Positions 35,834 through 46,975 are shown, counted from the stretch's first letter. The stretch: DNA of 64,000 nt from Agapanthus africanus (GCA_030015575.1 JASDDO010000006.1:319410361-319474360); one strand, 5' to 3'. Program-made: numbers and translations. The notes: a model not told the origin generated them from the sequence alone.

Positions 35834-37543
35834 CATCAGGCAAACGAAGCGGCTGGCCAAGTCGTTAGAACTGGGCGACCGTACCCGGGTTGGTATGACC
35901 AAAAAGTACCCGTCGGGATATACGATACCCAAGTTCTGCATATACAAGGGGACAGGCAACCCACATCAGCACGTTGCCCAGTTCAGAGCATTATGTGGCA
36001 ATACTGGAGGCGACGAAAAATTGTTGTTTTGCCAGTTCGTTGACAGCTTGTCAGAGACGGCGTTTGAATGCTACTCGGAGCTCCCAAATGACTCCGTTAA
36101 AACGTTCACAGAAATGGAGATTCTATTCACACAGCGGTTCGCTAGCGCAAGCGCGTGCACCCCGATCGCGGCATTAATCAATGCCAGGGTGAATCCAAGA
36201 GAGACCTGGGTTCAATACGCAATCCGATGGCGGAACCTATGGTCAAAATGCGAGCAACGCATGGAAGAAGCTCCTGGCATGGGAATGTTCTTAGGGACCC
36301 TCGATCCTCAGGCGACTGTATCCCAGTTTATGATGTTCTTCAAGACGACCACCTTCCAGGCCTTGATCGATAAGCTGGCCCAAATGGACCAGATGGGCCA
36401 TAGGCCGTCCTCCTCAAAAACGGATCCTCGGAATGTAAAGAGTAAAGGAAAAGTATCCTTCGTTGCTAACACTCAACAACAGCCAAGTGACCTGAAACCG
36501 GTTGCTCGCCAAGGCAATGCGAGCCCACGCCAATCCCTGGAAGAGAAGCTAGGACATGCTTACTCGTTCCCCCATGATAAAACGAGGAGATTGTTCGAAC
36601 TGGCAATGCGCAACAAACTCATCACACTACCGGATCTGAGACGTCCACTGCAGACTGGTGACGTCAACTGCATCCTGGTGATGTCAATAGTCCTAACTAC
36701 TGCTCCTACCACAGAGTAGTGGGCCACCCAATTGAGGATTGCTACGTCTTCAAAAACAGGGTCGAGGACCAGTACCGTCAAGGGAAATTCACACTGTCAG
36801 AAAACTGGAGGGTGAACCCGCCACAGAAGCACGCTCCTAAAAAGGTGGATACGCCGGGGGCATCATGCTCGTTTGTGGAAGAAGCTTCTTGGGAAGTAGT
36901 CCTTTCAGCTAAAACTGAAAGAATGCTGAAGGATCTTCAAGCATGTCCAGCAGTTAAATGGAAAATCCCGCTGGAGCCTGAGATCATTGAGGGGATGCTT
37001 AAGCCGAGCCCAACACCGAAGACTTGAAACGATGTGGAAGACCTCCATGCCAAGCCTTGGAAGTCTTCGAAGAAAAAGAAGAAGACCAAGAAGCCTGTGC
37101 AGGCTGCCGAGTATGACGACAAACGCACAGACCTGCAAAAGTACATCGACACGCTGGAGGAATACAACCAGAAAGCGCGGACCTCAGTCACCCTAAAAGA
37201 ATTTCTCAACAATATTCTTGAGAATGGAGATAGTGACAATGATAAGGGAAATGACCCATTAGAAGAACCTGAGGATTATGTAGCAAGTTGCCATATGGTT
37301 TCTCAATCGTCGTTAAATGACGAAGAAACCCCCTCGGCGTCAGAAAGCAACGCAGAGGAACTGGGGGCAGGACCGGCGCCAAAATCCCTTGAACTGTCAG
37401 AAGACCCAATTGGCAGGCTGCTAAATGAAGCCCTTCAAAAGAGCAAAACTGACCGAGAATATGAAACGGCCATATACGAAAAGGCCAAGCATTGGCGTCA
37501 GGATGAAGAAGCTGTGGAAAGGATGAGTCGAAAAGCACTCTAA
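35834..37543 (+). pseudogene. gag of element A, C-terminal part
   Basis: Resumes at HQANEAAG right after the duplicated GAGCT. A frame change near 35895 is followed by the gag domain (YTIPKFCIYKGTGNPHQHVA, WVQYAIRWRNLWSK). Another frame change near 36680 separates it from the first finger, CSYHRVVGHPIEDC (36701-36742, intact ligands), then FKNRVEDQY and a lysine-rich SKKKKKTKK tail. Stops at 37025 and 37541 break the frame again. Structural protein of A; not functional in this copy. Confidence 0.85.
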
Positions 37544-39262
37544 CCAAGCCAAAGCACACCTGCTACAAACAAGGGCAGGATCAAAGCGGAAAAGCGGTTC
37601 GCCAAAGCCTTGTTAATGGGAATGAAGTTGCCCCCTCTCATGGAAAACACTCCCGGGAGTACGTGCCTTGACGATGCGAATGTACATCCGAACTACTGCT
37701 TATACCATCAGAGGGTCACACACCCCACCGAAGAGTGCAATGCCTTCAAGAAGTGGTGGCAAGGATACGTTGCTCACTAGCAACACTTCAAGCGGATGAA
37801 GCGCAAAACCAGTCGACAACAAAGAAGCGCGACAGATGAGCGTGAAGGGACGACTGGCAACTGTCGTATGATTGATACTAGTTCGACAAAAGGAAAATCC
37901 CAAGTTCTTACGTTCAGGAGCGATTCTGAGGAAGAAATAACCCTCGGCCCTCTCTTCAATGAATCCACCTCTGAAAAAGAAGAAGAGGAGAAAAACTGCG
38001 AGAACATTCAGCTGCGTAACCGTACGTTGCCTGAAAAGAACCTCAGGCCTACAAATAAAGGTTCGAGCAAAAGAGATATAGGGAAGGAAAAAGTCCCTGA
38101 GAAAATTGCCCTCGATGATAGAGTCGTCAAAGAGCTCGCAGCTAAGGATCCTCCTAAGAAAAACAAGGTGGATTACAATGTCCTGGCACATCTGAGAAAG
38201 ATACCCTCATAACTGAGCATACTAGATGCTCTCCTCATGTCCAAAGAGGCACAAGATTCTCTGATCAAGGCATTGCAAGAGCCTGATCAGTTCCAATCTT
38301 TCCTTGTAGAAGAAAAAATGAAGGACAAGCTGGCAGAGGTTCATACAGCTGACATTACATTCGGCGATGAAGATCTCCTCCACGGAACATGCGAGCACAA
38401 CCGTCCTCTATATGTCACCGGGTATTGCCATGACATTAAGATAAGGAAGATCCTGGTCGACAATGGGTCCCCCGTCAACCTTCTCAACGTGAAGGTGCTG
38501 AAGGAGATTTGCATGAACGTTCAGCACCTGGCTCGGGACAAAATTACCATTTCCGGCTTCGACTCACAGTCATCACAGACGCTGGGGTCTGTAATATTTA
38601 CATTACGCTTTGGGCTACTCATCAGTGACATCAAATTTCATATCATTGACGCCAAGACTTACTGCAACACTTTGCTCAGTAGGCCTTGGTTACACGAGTA
38701 CAACGTCATCCCTTCTACACAACATCAGTGTATGAAGTATTTCAAAGACAGCCTCGAGTACACCGTTACGGGGGAGCTAAACCCATTCTCCATAAACGAA
38801 GTCCGAAAATATGAAGACACAAAGTACTTCCTACTGGACTTCAAAGACACGGAAAGATGTCATAAGCCGGAGAACCAACAAAAAGCCGTCGCCACCATCC
38901 CGGTCTTTAGGAGCGATACCGAGGAAGATAGTGAAATAGTCTACTCGGGGCAACCCCAAGACAACATGCCTGGACCATCTGCCCCTATTTTGGTCTTTGG
39001 CAGTGACTCTGAGGACGAAGCCAACGCAGTGTTCTCCGTCCGCCCGTCAATGCAGACCTTCACTGGAGCTGATCAGAGTTTACAAATTACCATAGTTCCA
39101 CAGCGGCATTACAGGGAACTTGATGCGCTCGATACATACGTGCAAAAGCTGCAGACCTTCTACGTCCCTTCTAGGCGAAAATGTGAAAAGGCGATCCTCT
39201 TCTACCAATCTACGAAGACTAAAGTGGAAAAAATGTCTGGCATGGTGCCGATTTGCGTTTGA
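37544..39262 (+). pseudogene. Aspartic protease region of element A
   Basis: Contains the second finger, CLYHQRVTHPTEEC (37697-37738), with all four ligands, then a stop at 37780 and a stretch from 37796. A stop at 38210 precedes the protease stretch 38237-39262, with active-site VDNGS (Asp at 38459-38461) and LLSRPWLHEY, where B has LLGRPWLHEY. Same order as in B. Confidence 0.8.
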
Positions 39263-40197
39263 GAGGCTTCAACCAATCGTCTGCCCGGATATTAAACAGA
39301 GAGATTGGAAAGGCTGTTAAGATGCTAAGGTGTACCCTTCAAACAAACCGCTCGACAAGCCCAGTTCTACAAAAAGATTTGGGACGTTCCCGGGACTCAG
39401 CAAAAGATGCCCAATGGGAGAATGGAGATGATTGGACTAGGATACGTTTGGTCAAATAAATGAGAGCGATTCCACAATTGTCGTGTCATAAATGTCTTCA
39501 GTAAAGAAGGGAACGTTTTCCCAAATGGTCATAACATTGAACCAGAGCGAGATCCCTCCATAAGAATGCCAAGTCCGTCATTCGAAGAACAAATTGACAA
39601 GCTAATGAGAGAAGCCGGTGAAAAGGTTCGGAATGACCACAGCCGTGAAATGGCCATTTACGAGAAACCCAGGACGCAGCGTCTCACTCAGCAGTCTGCG
39701 GAAAGAAAAGACCATGATGCCCTTCACCCTCAGCCTGTTGTGCGCTCTCATGGCAAAGAAAAAGCTCGGAGCAGAAGCACCAACAAGGTGAAAAACGGGA
39801 ATGAAATTCGAAAACATCGAAGGGGATCCAAGAAGCCACGCGATCGAGAAAAAGTGAGCTGGAATTCGTCCTTTATGAAGAAGATGGGTAGGAATTACTC
39901 TTTTCCCTAAGTCAAGAAAAGGAAAATATTCGACCTTATCATGAAACATCAAATGATGACGCTTCCGGAGTCTCGGCATCCCGAACAAATAAATGAGGTC
40001 CATCACCCGGCTTATTGCTCTTACCACCGAGCAATAGGACATCCTCTTGAAGACTGCTTCACCCTCAAAAACTGGGTTGAAGACCAGTATTAGTAAGGCA
40101 GGTTTGCTCTATCCGATAGTTGGAGGGTAACCCCACCACGAAAGCATGAACCAAAAGTAACCTATATTGCGAAGGTAAGTCCAGATCAACATCGAAC
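39263..40197 (+). pseudogene. Protease-RT linker of element A with third finger
   Basis: Mostly basic linker (39566-39910 includes MPSPSFEEQIDKLMREAG and a GKEKARSRSTNK-like tail), then the third finger, CSYHRAIGHPLEDC (40016-40057), with all ligands, followed by LKNWVEDQY. A TAG follows VEDQY. The role of the linker and of a finger immediately before RT is unknown to me. Confidence 0.75.
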
Positions 40198-41878
40198 TTG
40201 GAAACGAACTCGTACCTACCACGTGTTAACATTCTCAAAGGAGGGGGGCACGAGAATATGGACGACCTCTCCCACTGCTTTGCAAATGAAAATGAGGACG
40301 AGATGATCTCAGAATTTCCACTGGCGCCAAAAGAGCTGAAGGATGGGATACATACTACAGCGGACAATCTAAGGAAAATTAACTTAGGGACGAAAAACAA
40401 TCCAAGGCCAATGTTCATCAGTGATCTGTTGTCTAAAACACAGGTGGCCACACTAAAGGACGTGCTTATGCAATATAAAGACTGTTTCGCATGGAACTAT
40501 TCCGAGATGCCGGGACTAAATCCAGAAATAGCGGTACATAAATTGGCTATATCGCCGGACGTTAAGCCAATCAAACAGGCGCCAAGAAGAATGAGGCTCG
40601 AGCTCGAAATGAGTATCAACGCAAAATTCAAGAAACTAATTGACTCCGGCTTCATCCAAGAAGTTCAATATCCCGACTGGATTATCAATATTGTTCCAGT
40701 GATGAAGAAAAATGGAACAGTGCGCATCTGCGTGGACTTTCGGGATCTCAACAAAGCTTGTCCGAAGGATGAATTCCCAGTGCCTGTTACTGAGCTGATG
40801 ATCGATAACACGTCCACTCTTGAGGTCTTCTCCTTCATGGACAGATCTTCAGGCTACAATCAAATAAAAATGCATCCTGAAGACCAAAAGCACACCGCCT
40901 TCCGGACTCCGCTGGGCATATTCTGCTATAAAGTGATGCTTTTCGGTCTGAAAAACGCTGGAGCTACCTACCAGAGGGCCATGATGAAGATCTTCGATGA
41001 CCTTATACATGAGATTGTCGAATGTTATATCGACGACCTTGTGGTGAAAAGAAAATCGTACGAGGAACACTGGGAGCATCTGAACATAGTGTTCCAGCGT
41101 CTTTGGAAATATAATCTAAAGATGAACCCTCTGAAATGCACGTTTGGAGTCTCCTCAAGAAAATTCTTAGGATTCATCGTACGACACCGAGGTATCGAAA
41201 TAGACCCATCAAAGATCAAGGAGATTATGAAAATGCCCGCACTAAGAACTCTTAAGCAACTACGGTCTCTCCAAGGAAAGCTCGCGTATATCCGACGGTT
41301 CATAGCTAATCTCTCCGGCAAATACCGCCCCTACAGCCATCTAATGAAGAAGGGGACCCCGTTCGTTTGGGATCGTAAATGCCAAAATGCACTGGACGAA
41401 ATCAAGCAATATCTGCAGAACCCGCCAGTACTTCCTGCTCCGGTTAAGGGAAAGCCTCTCATTCTGTACACAATAGCCCTTGAAAGTTCTTTAGGCACGT
41501 TATGGGCACATGAGAACGACCAGGGGAAGGAGAGATCTCTCTACTATTTGAGTCGAGTTCTTCTGGGGGCAAAAAACAATTACTTCCCCATTGAAAAACA
41601 CCGCCTGGCACTGATCTTCGCGATAACGAAGCTTCGACATTATACCTTGGCACATGAGATCCATCTCATATCGAAGGTGGATCCTTTCAAATATCTAATT
41701 TCAAGGGCCATACTAACAGGAAGGCTTGCCAAATGGGCCCTCCTCTTAATGGAATTCTCGATATCATATCGACCCCTCAAGGAAATGAAAGGTCAAGCCA
41801 TCGCCGACTTTCTCGCTGAGCATCCGATACCAGTCGATTCTTCCTTAAATTGCGAATTGCCAGAAGAACCACAGAATC
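40198..41878 (+). pseudogene. Reverse transcriptase and first RNase H of element A (3'-truncated pol)
   Basis: Open for about 560 codons from the first Met. Motifs: FRDLNKACPKD, FSFMDRSSGYNQI, FGLKNAGATYQRAM, catalytic YIDD (residues 277-280), then the connection and RNase H region to AIADFLAEHPIPVD. Coding homology ends where the archaeal RNase H should begin, and the frame runs on 13 codons into the foldback before stopping at 41916. The whole integrase is missing. Length about half of the corresponding B region. Confidence 0.88.
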
Positions 41879-42020
41879 TGTTTACCGTAAAAAACGGGGA
41901 CGATGATAATAAATAATTTACACACGCCCTAACACACAACACAGGGACCTGCGACGGGGGTGGTAGGGAGATAGGGGGTAAATTATTTATTATCATTGTC
42001 CCCATTTTCGGCGGTAAACA
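41879..42020. repeat. 142-bp foldback ending in the remnant of A's 3' LTR
   Basis: Outer arms of about 43 bp: TGTTTACCGTAAAAAACGGG... on the left (41879-41921) and its near-complement ...CCCATTTTCGGCGGTAAACA on the right (41978-42020). The last about 23 bp of the right arm match the end of A's 5' LTR at 21 of 23 positions by eye, and AGGTG follows. The rest does not match A. It may be a fold-back repair product or a MITE-like insertion. Confidence 0.7.
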
Positions 42021-42025
42021 AGGTG

Positions 42026-42518
42026 TATTTTGAAAATATATCAAAACTATTTTTCATAAAACCCTCTCAAGTTATATTAAATTACAATAAGGACCCTAAT
42101 AAACATAGGCTTAAGCGGGACCAGTTCTCTTGAACCTCAGGGAACCGGAGAATATGGGTGCTTGCCTGTCTAAGGTAGACAACCTAAAAACGGTGTTATC
42201 AATACGGTAATTGTCTTGGAAAAAGATACAAATCCTGCCGTCCATATGCAGTAGTTATAGATAACATCAAAACTAATTCAGGACTTCAATTTCTTTTGAA
42301 AGTGTCTGACTCAGACAGAGTCTCAATTTAATATGAAATCAATCTGACTTGAATTTAATTCAAGTATAACTACAATATAACATGAATCCAGTTATACCAG
42401 AATTCAATCTATATCAGCATGACTCAACTGAACCGAACCATGGATATACTCTGATTATATGACTATCCATTTATATCCATTCCGTTTATATGATATCATG
42501 GTTTCGGCAAGTCATCCA
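42026..42518. mobile_element. Host sequence, fragment 2
   Basis: AT-rich sequence between the end of A and the start of C with no ORF or motif I can name. It continues the 5452-6647 segment once A is removed, and continues at 61900 once C is removed. Confidence 0.5.
42514..42518. other. Target-site duplication of element C, left copy
   Basis: ATCCA precedes TGTTAGTG; the second copy is at 61895-61899, after GACTTACA. Confidence 0.93.
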
Positions 42519-42694
42519 TGTTAGTGTATATGCCCTAGAGGCCATTACTGTATCATACTAGTTTGTATATTACTTAATGGATGCTTGGGATATTCACCTT
42601 GTATATACAATCTTGCTCAAAATAGTAGTATGCTACTTGGTTTGTTTCTACTTCAATGTGTACATGTGTTTATTTTTGTATATCGCCTATACAC
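42519..42694 (+). repeat. 5' LTR of element C, part 1
   Basis: First 176 bp, TGTTAGTGTATATGCC to CGCCTATACAC, identical in layout to 59706-59881. It is cut by the insertion of D at TACAC. Confidence 0.93.
42690..42694. other. Target-site duplication of element D, left copy
   Basis: TACAC, repeated at 51625-51629. The 3' LTR of C has the single unduplicated site, which proves the event. Confidence 0.95.
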
Positions 42695-44407
42695 TGTAGG
42701 GTGTTTTTCGTCACCCCATTGAGATGGGAATACGCGCGCGCTTGTCAGGCGCACTACAGATTCCCCCGGCCTAGGGTAGGCCGGGGTTTATTGATTGTGG
42801 GGATCCGAATCTCCGGCAGCCGCGGACTAAGCTGCCGTTAATTACCCCTCGCCTTTGGGGCGAGGGAACCTCCGATTAACGGGTTAAACTGGTCATGCGA
42901 ACTCAATGTGCAGTGTACGTGTGTTGTGTTTTGAAAGGGGGGTTTTTGGATATATCGGGAGCCACGCAGAGTTTTTACGGGGGTCCCGCTACCCGGATAG
43001 CGGGCTGGGGGTCAAGGGGGTTAGCAGCCCCCTTGCGGGGTGCGGGGCAGCGCCCCGTTAGAAATTTTTTCTAACAGGGACAGTGTCGCGGAGTATGTGT
43101 ATGTGTACATTTATATACATATGTATATATATACATGTAAATATAAGTAAAGGGGAAAAAGACATCCAAAAGATGCGTGGGGCCAGCGTCTAGAGCGCTG
43201 TGCGCTAAGGTGCTGTGCGCTCAGGCGCGCGCGCGCCACGTGTCGACACGTGGGCAACTTGCGCATGAGCGCTGCGCGCAGGTGCGCAAGCGCACGCGCG
43301 CCACGTGTCGGCATGTGGGCGTTTTGCGCAAGAGCGCTGCGCGCAGGTGCGCAAGCGAGCGCGCGCCACGTGTCGGCACGCGGGCGCTTTGCGCACTTGC
43401 GCAAGCGCGCAGGTGCGCAAGCGCGCGCGCGCCACGTGTCGGCACGCGGGCGCTTTGCGCAAGAGCGCTGCGCGCCACGTGTCGTCACGCGGGCGCTTTG
43501 CGCACTTGCGCAAGCGCGCAGGTGCGCAAGTGCGCGCGCCACGTGTCGGCACACGGGCGCTTTGCGCACTTGCGCAAGCGCGCCACGTGTCGGCACGCGG
43601 GCGCTTTGCGCACTTGCGCAAGCACGCAGGTGCGCAAGCGCGCGCCACGTGTCGGCACGCGGGCGCTTTGCGCACTTGCGCTGCGCGCCGGAGAGGACAA
43701 GAGGCTTTTAGCCTAAAAAGATTTCTCTGAAGAGAGATCAAAGAGGAGTTGGACTCCTGAGTGTTTTTTTCTTCTTTCTTGGGGGTTTAGTGAAAGATGT
43801 TCTTCTTCTTCCTCCTCTGTTGGCTGGATCTTGATGATCAAGAGATGTGAGATCTAAAAATCTCTCCTTTCTGAGATCTAATGGTAGATCCAAGTTCCCC
43901 TTTGTGGGTTTTGTGGTGAAAGACTTCTTAGTTTTTGAAAAGAAAGAGTAAAACTCTTGATTTAATTCAAAAGAAATTAGAAGGTTTAGAACCTTGGAGA
44001 AGGAGCAGGAGGCACAAAGAACCCTAATTTTTGGGGGAATGAAAAGTTTTTTTTTTTTCATCATCATGTTGCCTTTTATAGACTTACATATTTACATATA
44101 GCCCCTTGGGCTTTACAAAAATGGCATTTTGCCTATCCCATGGTTCATGTGCCATTTCTTTTTGCACATAAACCATGAGCTTACAAAATATTGGTTTTAT
44201 ACCCATTTTGCATACATTCATGTATAAAAAAATTACATAAAAATTATTTATTACATGATTTCATTTTTGGCATGGAGAGGGTCGGCCGCTTCATGTTTCG
44301 GACTCGACCTGGGCATGGGCCCACTTGACCTGGGCTTAGGCCCACCTGGCTTGAGGTTGACCTTGACTTTGACTCGGTCAACCGGGGTGTAAATTTTTAC
44401 CCCAACA
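42695..44407 (-). repeat. 3' LTR of element D
   Basis: 1713 bp, minus-strand start TGTTGGGGTAAAAATTTAC, end CACCCTACA. On the plus strand it begins with a train of stable hairpins: CCCCGGCCTA-GGG-TAGGCCGGGG (42764-42786), CCCTCGCC/GGCGAGGG (42846-42866), CCCGCTA/TAGCGGG, TTAGAAA/TTTCTAA. A CG-rich array with CACGTGTCGGCACGCGGGCG follows, then the promoter part. TATA box on the minus strand at 44073-44080. Confidence 0.93.
43205..43690 (-). repeat. GC-rich tandem array in D 3' LTR
   Basis: About eight irregular units built from CACGTGTCGGCACGCGGGCG, CTTTGCGCACTTGCGCAAGC and GCGCAGGTGCGCAAGC. Each contains a CACGTG box and short palindromes such as TTGCGCAA. All six frames are open for long stretches only because of the composition. 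Confidence 0.9.
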
Positions 44408-44419
44408 AAATGCCCCCCA
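44408..44419 (-). other. Polypurine tract of element D
   Basis: On the minus strand TGGGGGGCATTT directly precedes the 3' LTR start, TGTTGGGG. Confidence 0.6.
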
Positions 44420-44469
44420 TCAATAAATGCACACCGCACATTTGAGTTGTGTGCATGAAATTGATGGAT

Positions 44470-45310
44470 CTTGAAGCTGAACTTCAAGGTGGAACATCAT
44501 TCCGGTGGCGAAGTATCATCCTGGGGAGCATGATTCCCGGGGATCGGAGCATCATTCTGATTCGCGGAGCATAATTCCGGGGTCGGAGTATCCCTCGGGG
44601 AGCATGATTCCCGGGGATCGGAGCATCATTCCGATGAGCGAAGCATGATTCCAGGGGAGCGGAGCATGATTCCAGGGTTCGGAGCATCATTCCGAAGAGC
44701 GGAGCATAATTCCAAGATTCAGAGCATCATTTCGAAGAGTAGAGCATCATTCCAGGATTTGGAGCATCATTCCGAAGAGCGGAGCATGATTCCAGGGGAT
44801 CGGAACATCATTCCGATGAGCGGAGCATGATTCCAGGGTTCGGAGCATCATTCCAAAGTGCGGAGCATGATTCCAAGGATTCGGAGCATCATTCCGAAGA
44901 GCGGAGCATGATTCTAAGGGTCGGAGCATCATTCCGAAGAGCGGAGCATGATTCCAGGGATCGGAGCATCATTCCGATTAGCGGAGCATCATTCCAGGGG
45001 ATCGGAGCATCATTCCGATGAGCGGAGCATGATTCCAGGGTTCGGAGCATCATTCCAAAGTGCGGAGCATGATTCCAAGGATCGGAGCATCGTTCCGATG
45101 AGCGGAGCATGATTCCAGAGTTCGAAGCATCTTTCCGAAGAGCGGAGCATAGTTCCAGAGATATCGGAGCATCATTCCAAAGAGCGGAGCATAATTCCAG
45201 GATTCGGAGCATCATTCCGAAGGGCAGAGCATGATTCCAGGGTTCGGAGCATCATTCCGAAGAGCGGAGCATAATTCCAGGATTCGGAGCATCGTTCCGA
45301 AGGGCGGCAG
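44470..45310 (-). repeat. About 40-bp tandem array in D 3' region
   Basis: Around twenty units, each a dimer of two 20-bp halves: CGGAGCATCATTCCGAAGAG and CGGAGCATGATTCCAGGGTT on the plus strand. From 45310 to 45835 the motif continues in a longer, diverged unit with GGCGGAGCATAATTCCGACG. Confidence 0.9.
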
Positions 45311-46059
45311 ACATTCTGACCGAAGCATGATTTCGATGCAGAGGTAAATTCCTAGGCGAAGTATAATTCCGACAAGGGAAGGCAAATACTCCGAGGCGAA
45401 GCATTGATTTCGACACGGGATATATTCTGAGACGGAGCATGATTCCGGCGCAGAACTTGTTGGCTAACTTGATTCCGAGACGAAGCATAATTTCGACAGG
45501 GAAGGCAGGTACACCGAGGCGAAGCATCATTTCGACACGGGGTGCATTCTGAGACTAAGCATAATTCCGACGCAGAGCTTGCTGGTTGACTTGATTCCGA
45601 GGCGGAGCATAATTCCGACGAGGAGGTCGTTGGTTGATTCCGAGCCGAAGCATAATTCCGACAGGGAGCTTGCTGGTTGACTTGATTCCGAGGCGGAGCA
45701 TAATTCCGACGAGGAGGTCGTTGGTTGATTCCGAGCCGAAGCATAATTCCGACAGGGAAGGCAGGTATACCGAGGCGAAGCATGATTTCGACACGGGGTA
45801 AATTCTGGGACAGAGCATGATTCCGCCGTAGAGGTTGTTGGTTTGATTTGATTTGGGTTGACATCAGCATCGCTACACTGGAATATGGTACCAGGAGCGA
45901 ATCATCATTTGTCATGAGAGGATTTGGGAATTGGGGTTTTTATTTGGCATCTGCATTGCTGCACTGGAATAATGCCAGGAGCAACTCATCATGTGCCCCG
46001 AGAGGATTTGGGAATTGTTGGCTTAGGAGACAGGTTTTAGATCCCTGTCACCTAAGGCT

Positions 46060-46240
46060 TTTCCATTTTGTGAGCCGTAAGGGTCTCACAAAGCATTTTC
46101 TCCCTACGGGTCGTAAGGATCCCGTAGGTGTATTTTCTCCTTAGGAGTCGTGAGGACCCCCAAGTGTGTTGCTCCTTTGTGAGTCGTAAGGATCTCACGC
46201 GGGATTTTTCTCCTCACAAAGTCGAGAGGATTTTGCGAGT
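46060..46240 (-). repeat. Hairpin cluster 1 in element D
   Basis: Minus-strand hairpins: CTTTGTGAG/CTCACAAA around ACCCTTACGG (46093-46066), CCTACGGG/CCCGTAGG around ATCCTTACGA (46128-46103), CTTGGGGG/CTCCTAAG around TCCTCACGA with G-T wobbles (46164-46140), and GTGAG/CTCAC around ATCCTTACGA. Confidence 0.8.
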
Positions 46241-46504
46241 GCATTTCATTTCTTTTTTTTTTTTTTTTTTTACGAGTTTGCGCCCTTTCGGGTTTTCACA
46301 AACTCGCCGGCAGTCCTGCTGTTTTTACTCACGGAGCCCTTTCGGGTTTTCATCCGTGCCCGTTTTGCTTGTGGACATACCGTTCTTCTTTTTTTTTTCT
46401 TTTCCTTTTTTTTTTTGGAGAGATCGGGATTGTTTTACGCCCGTGGATTGTATACGGTTTTGCAGGATGTATGATCCAGACCGTAGGGCCATAAAAAATT
46501 TTAG

Positions 46505-46735
46505 GACTTTGTCGGCGTCTGCGTCGCTGCACTGGAATATGGTACCAGGAGCGACTCATCATTCGCCATTGGGATTTGGAATTTGGTTGGCGTCTGCATC
46601 GCTACACTGGAATATGGTACCAGGAGCGACTCATCATTCGCCGTTGGGGAATGGGATTTGGAATTTGGTTGGCGTCTGCATCGCTGCACTGGAATATGGT
46701 ACCAGGAGCGACTCATCATTCGCCACTTGGGAATT
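46505..46735 (-). repeat. Three tandem copies of a 75-bp unit in D
   Basis: Units share GGCGTCTGCATCGCTGCACT and TGGAATATGGTACCAGGAGC; the second and third differ by a small insertion. Related single copies lie near 45870, 45950 and 47140, and one near 25020-25065 in B in inverse window orientation. Confidence 0.88.
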
Positions 46736-46784
46736 GGGGAGCGATGGCTTAGGAGACAGGTTTGGATCCCTATCACTTAAGACT

Positions 46785-46975
46785 TTTCAATTTTATGGGC
46801 CGTGAGGGTCCCATAAAGGTATTTTCTCCCTGCGAGTCGTAAGGATCCCACAGGTGTATGTTCTCCTTAAGAGTCGTGAGGACTCCTAAGTGTGTTTTTC
46901 CTTGGTGAGTCGTAAGGATCTCACGAAGGTTTGTTCTCCTCATGTATCGTGAGGACACATGAGTGGGTCTTTCCA
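46785..46975 (-). repeat. Hairpin cluster 2 in element D
   Basis: Minus-strand hairpins: TTTATGGG/CCCATAAA around ACCCTCACGG (46817-46792), CCTGTGGG/CTCGCAGG around ATCCTTACGA with two wobbles, CTTAGGAG/CTCTTAAG around TCCTCACGA (46890-46866), CCTTCGTGAG/CTCACCAAGG around ATCCTTACGA (46929-46900), and CTCATGT/ACATGAG. Confidence 0.8.

Larger units (their letters stand above)
6653..42020 (+). mobile_element. Element A: Tat-lineage Ty3/gypsy, disrupted by B and truncated at 3' end
   Basis: Starts TGTTTCCC and ends GGTAAACA between AGGTG duplications. Order: 5' LTR 6653-9483; leader; gag 9724-11119; element B with duplicated GAGCT; gag continued 35834-37543; protease region; reverse transcriptase and first RNase H to about 41878. 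A 142-bp foldback then replaces the archaeal RNase H, integrase, 3' region and nearly all of the 3' LTR. Only about the last 20 bp (GTCCCCATTTTCGGCGGTAA and the CA end) match the end of the 5' LTR. Gag and protease parts hold many breaks, but the RT stretch is open for over 550 codons. Confidence 0.85.

Noticed and set aside
43111..43741. Overlapping 70-180 codon ORFs in several frames of both strands, rich in Arg, Ala, Cys and His
   Set aside because: They arise from GC-rich tandem repeats with few possible stop codons; the same region of the other D LTR (50266-50959) gives the same set. No codon bias or known domain.
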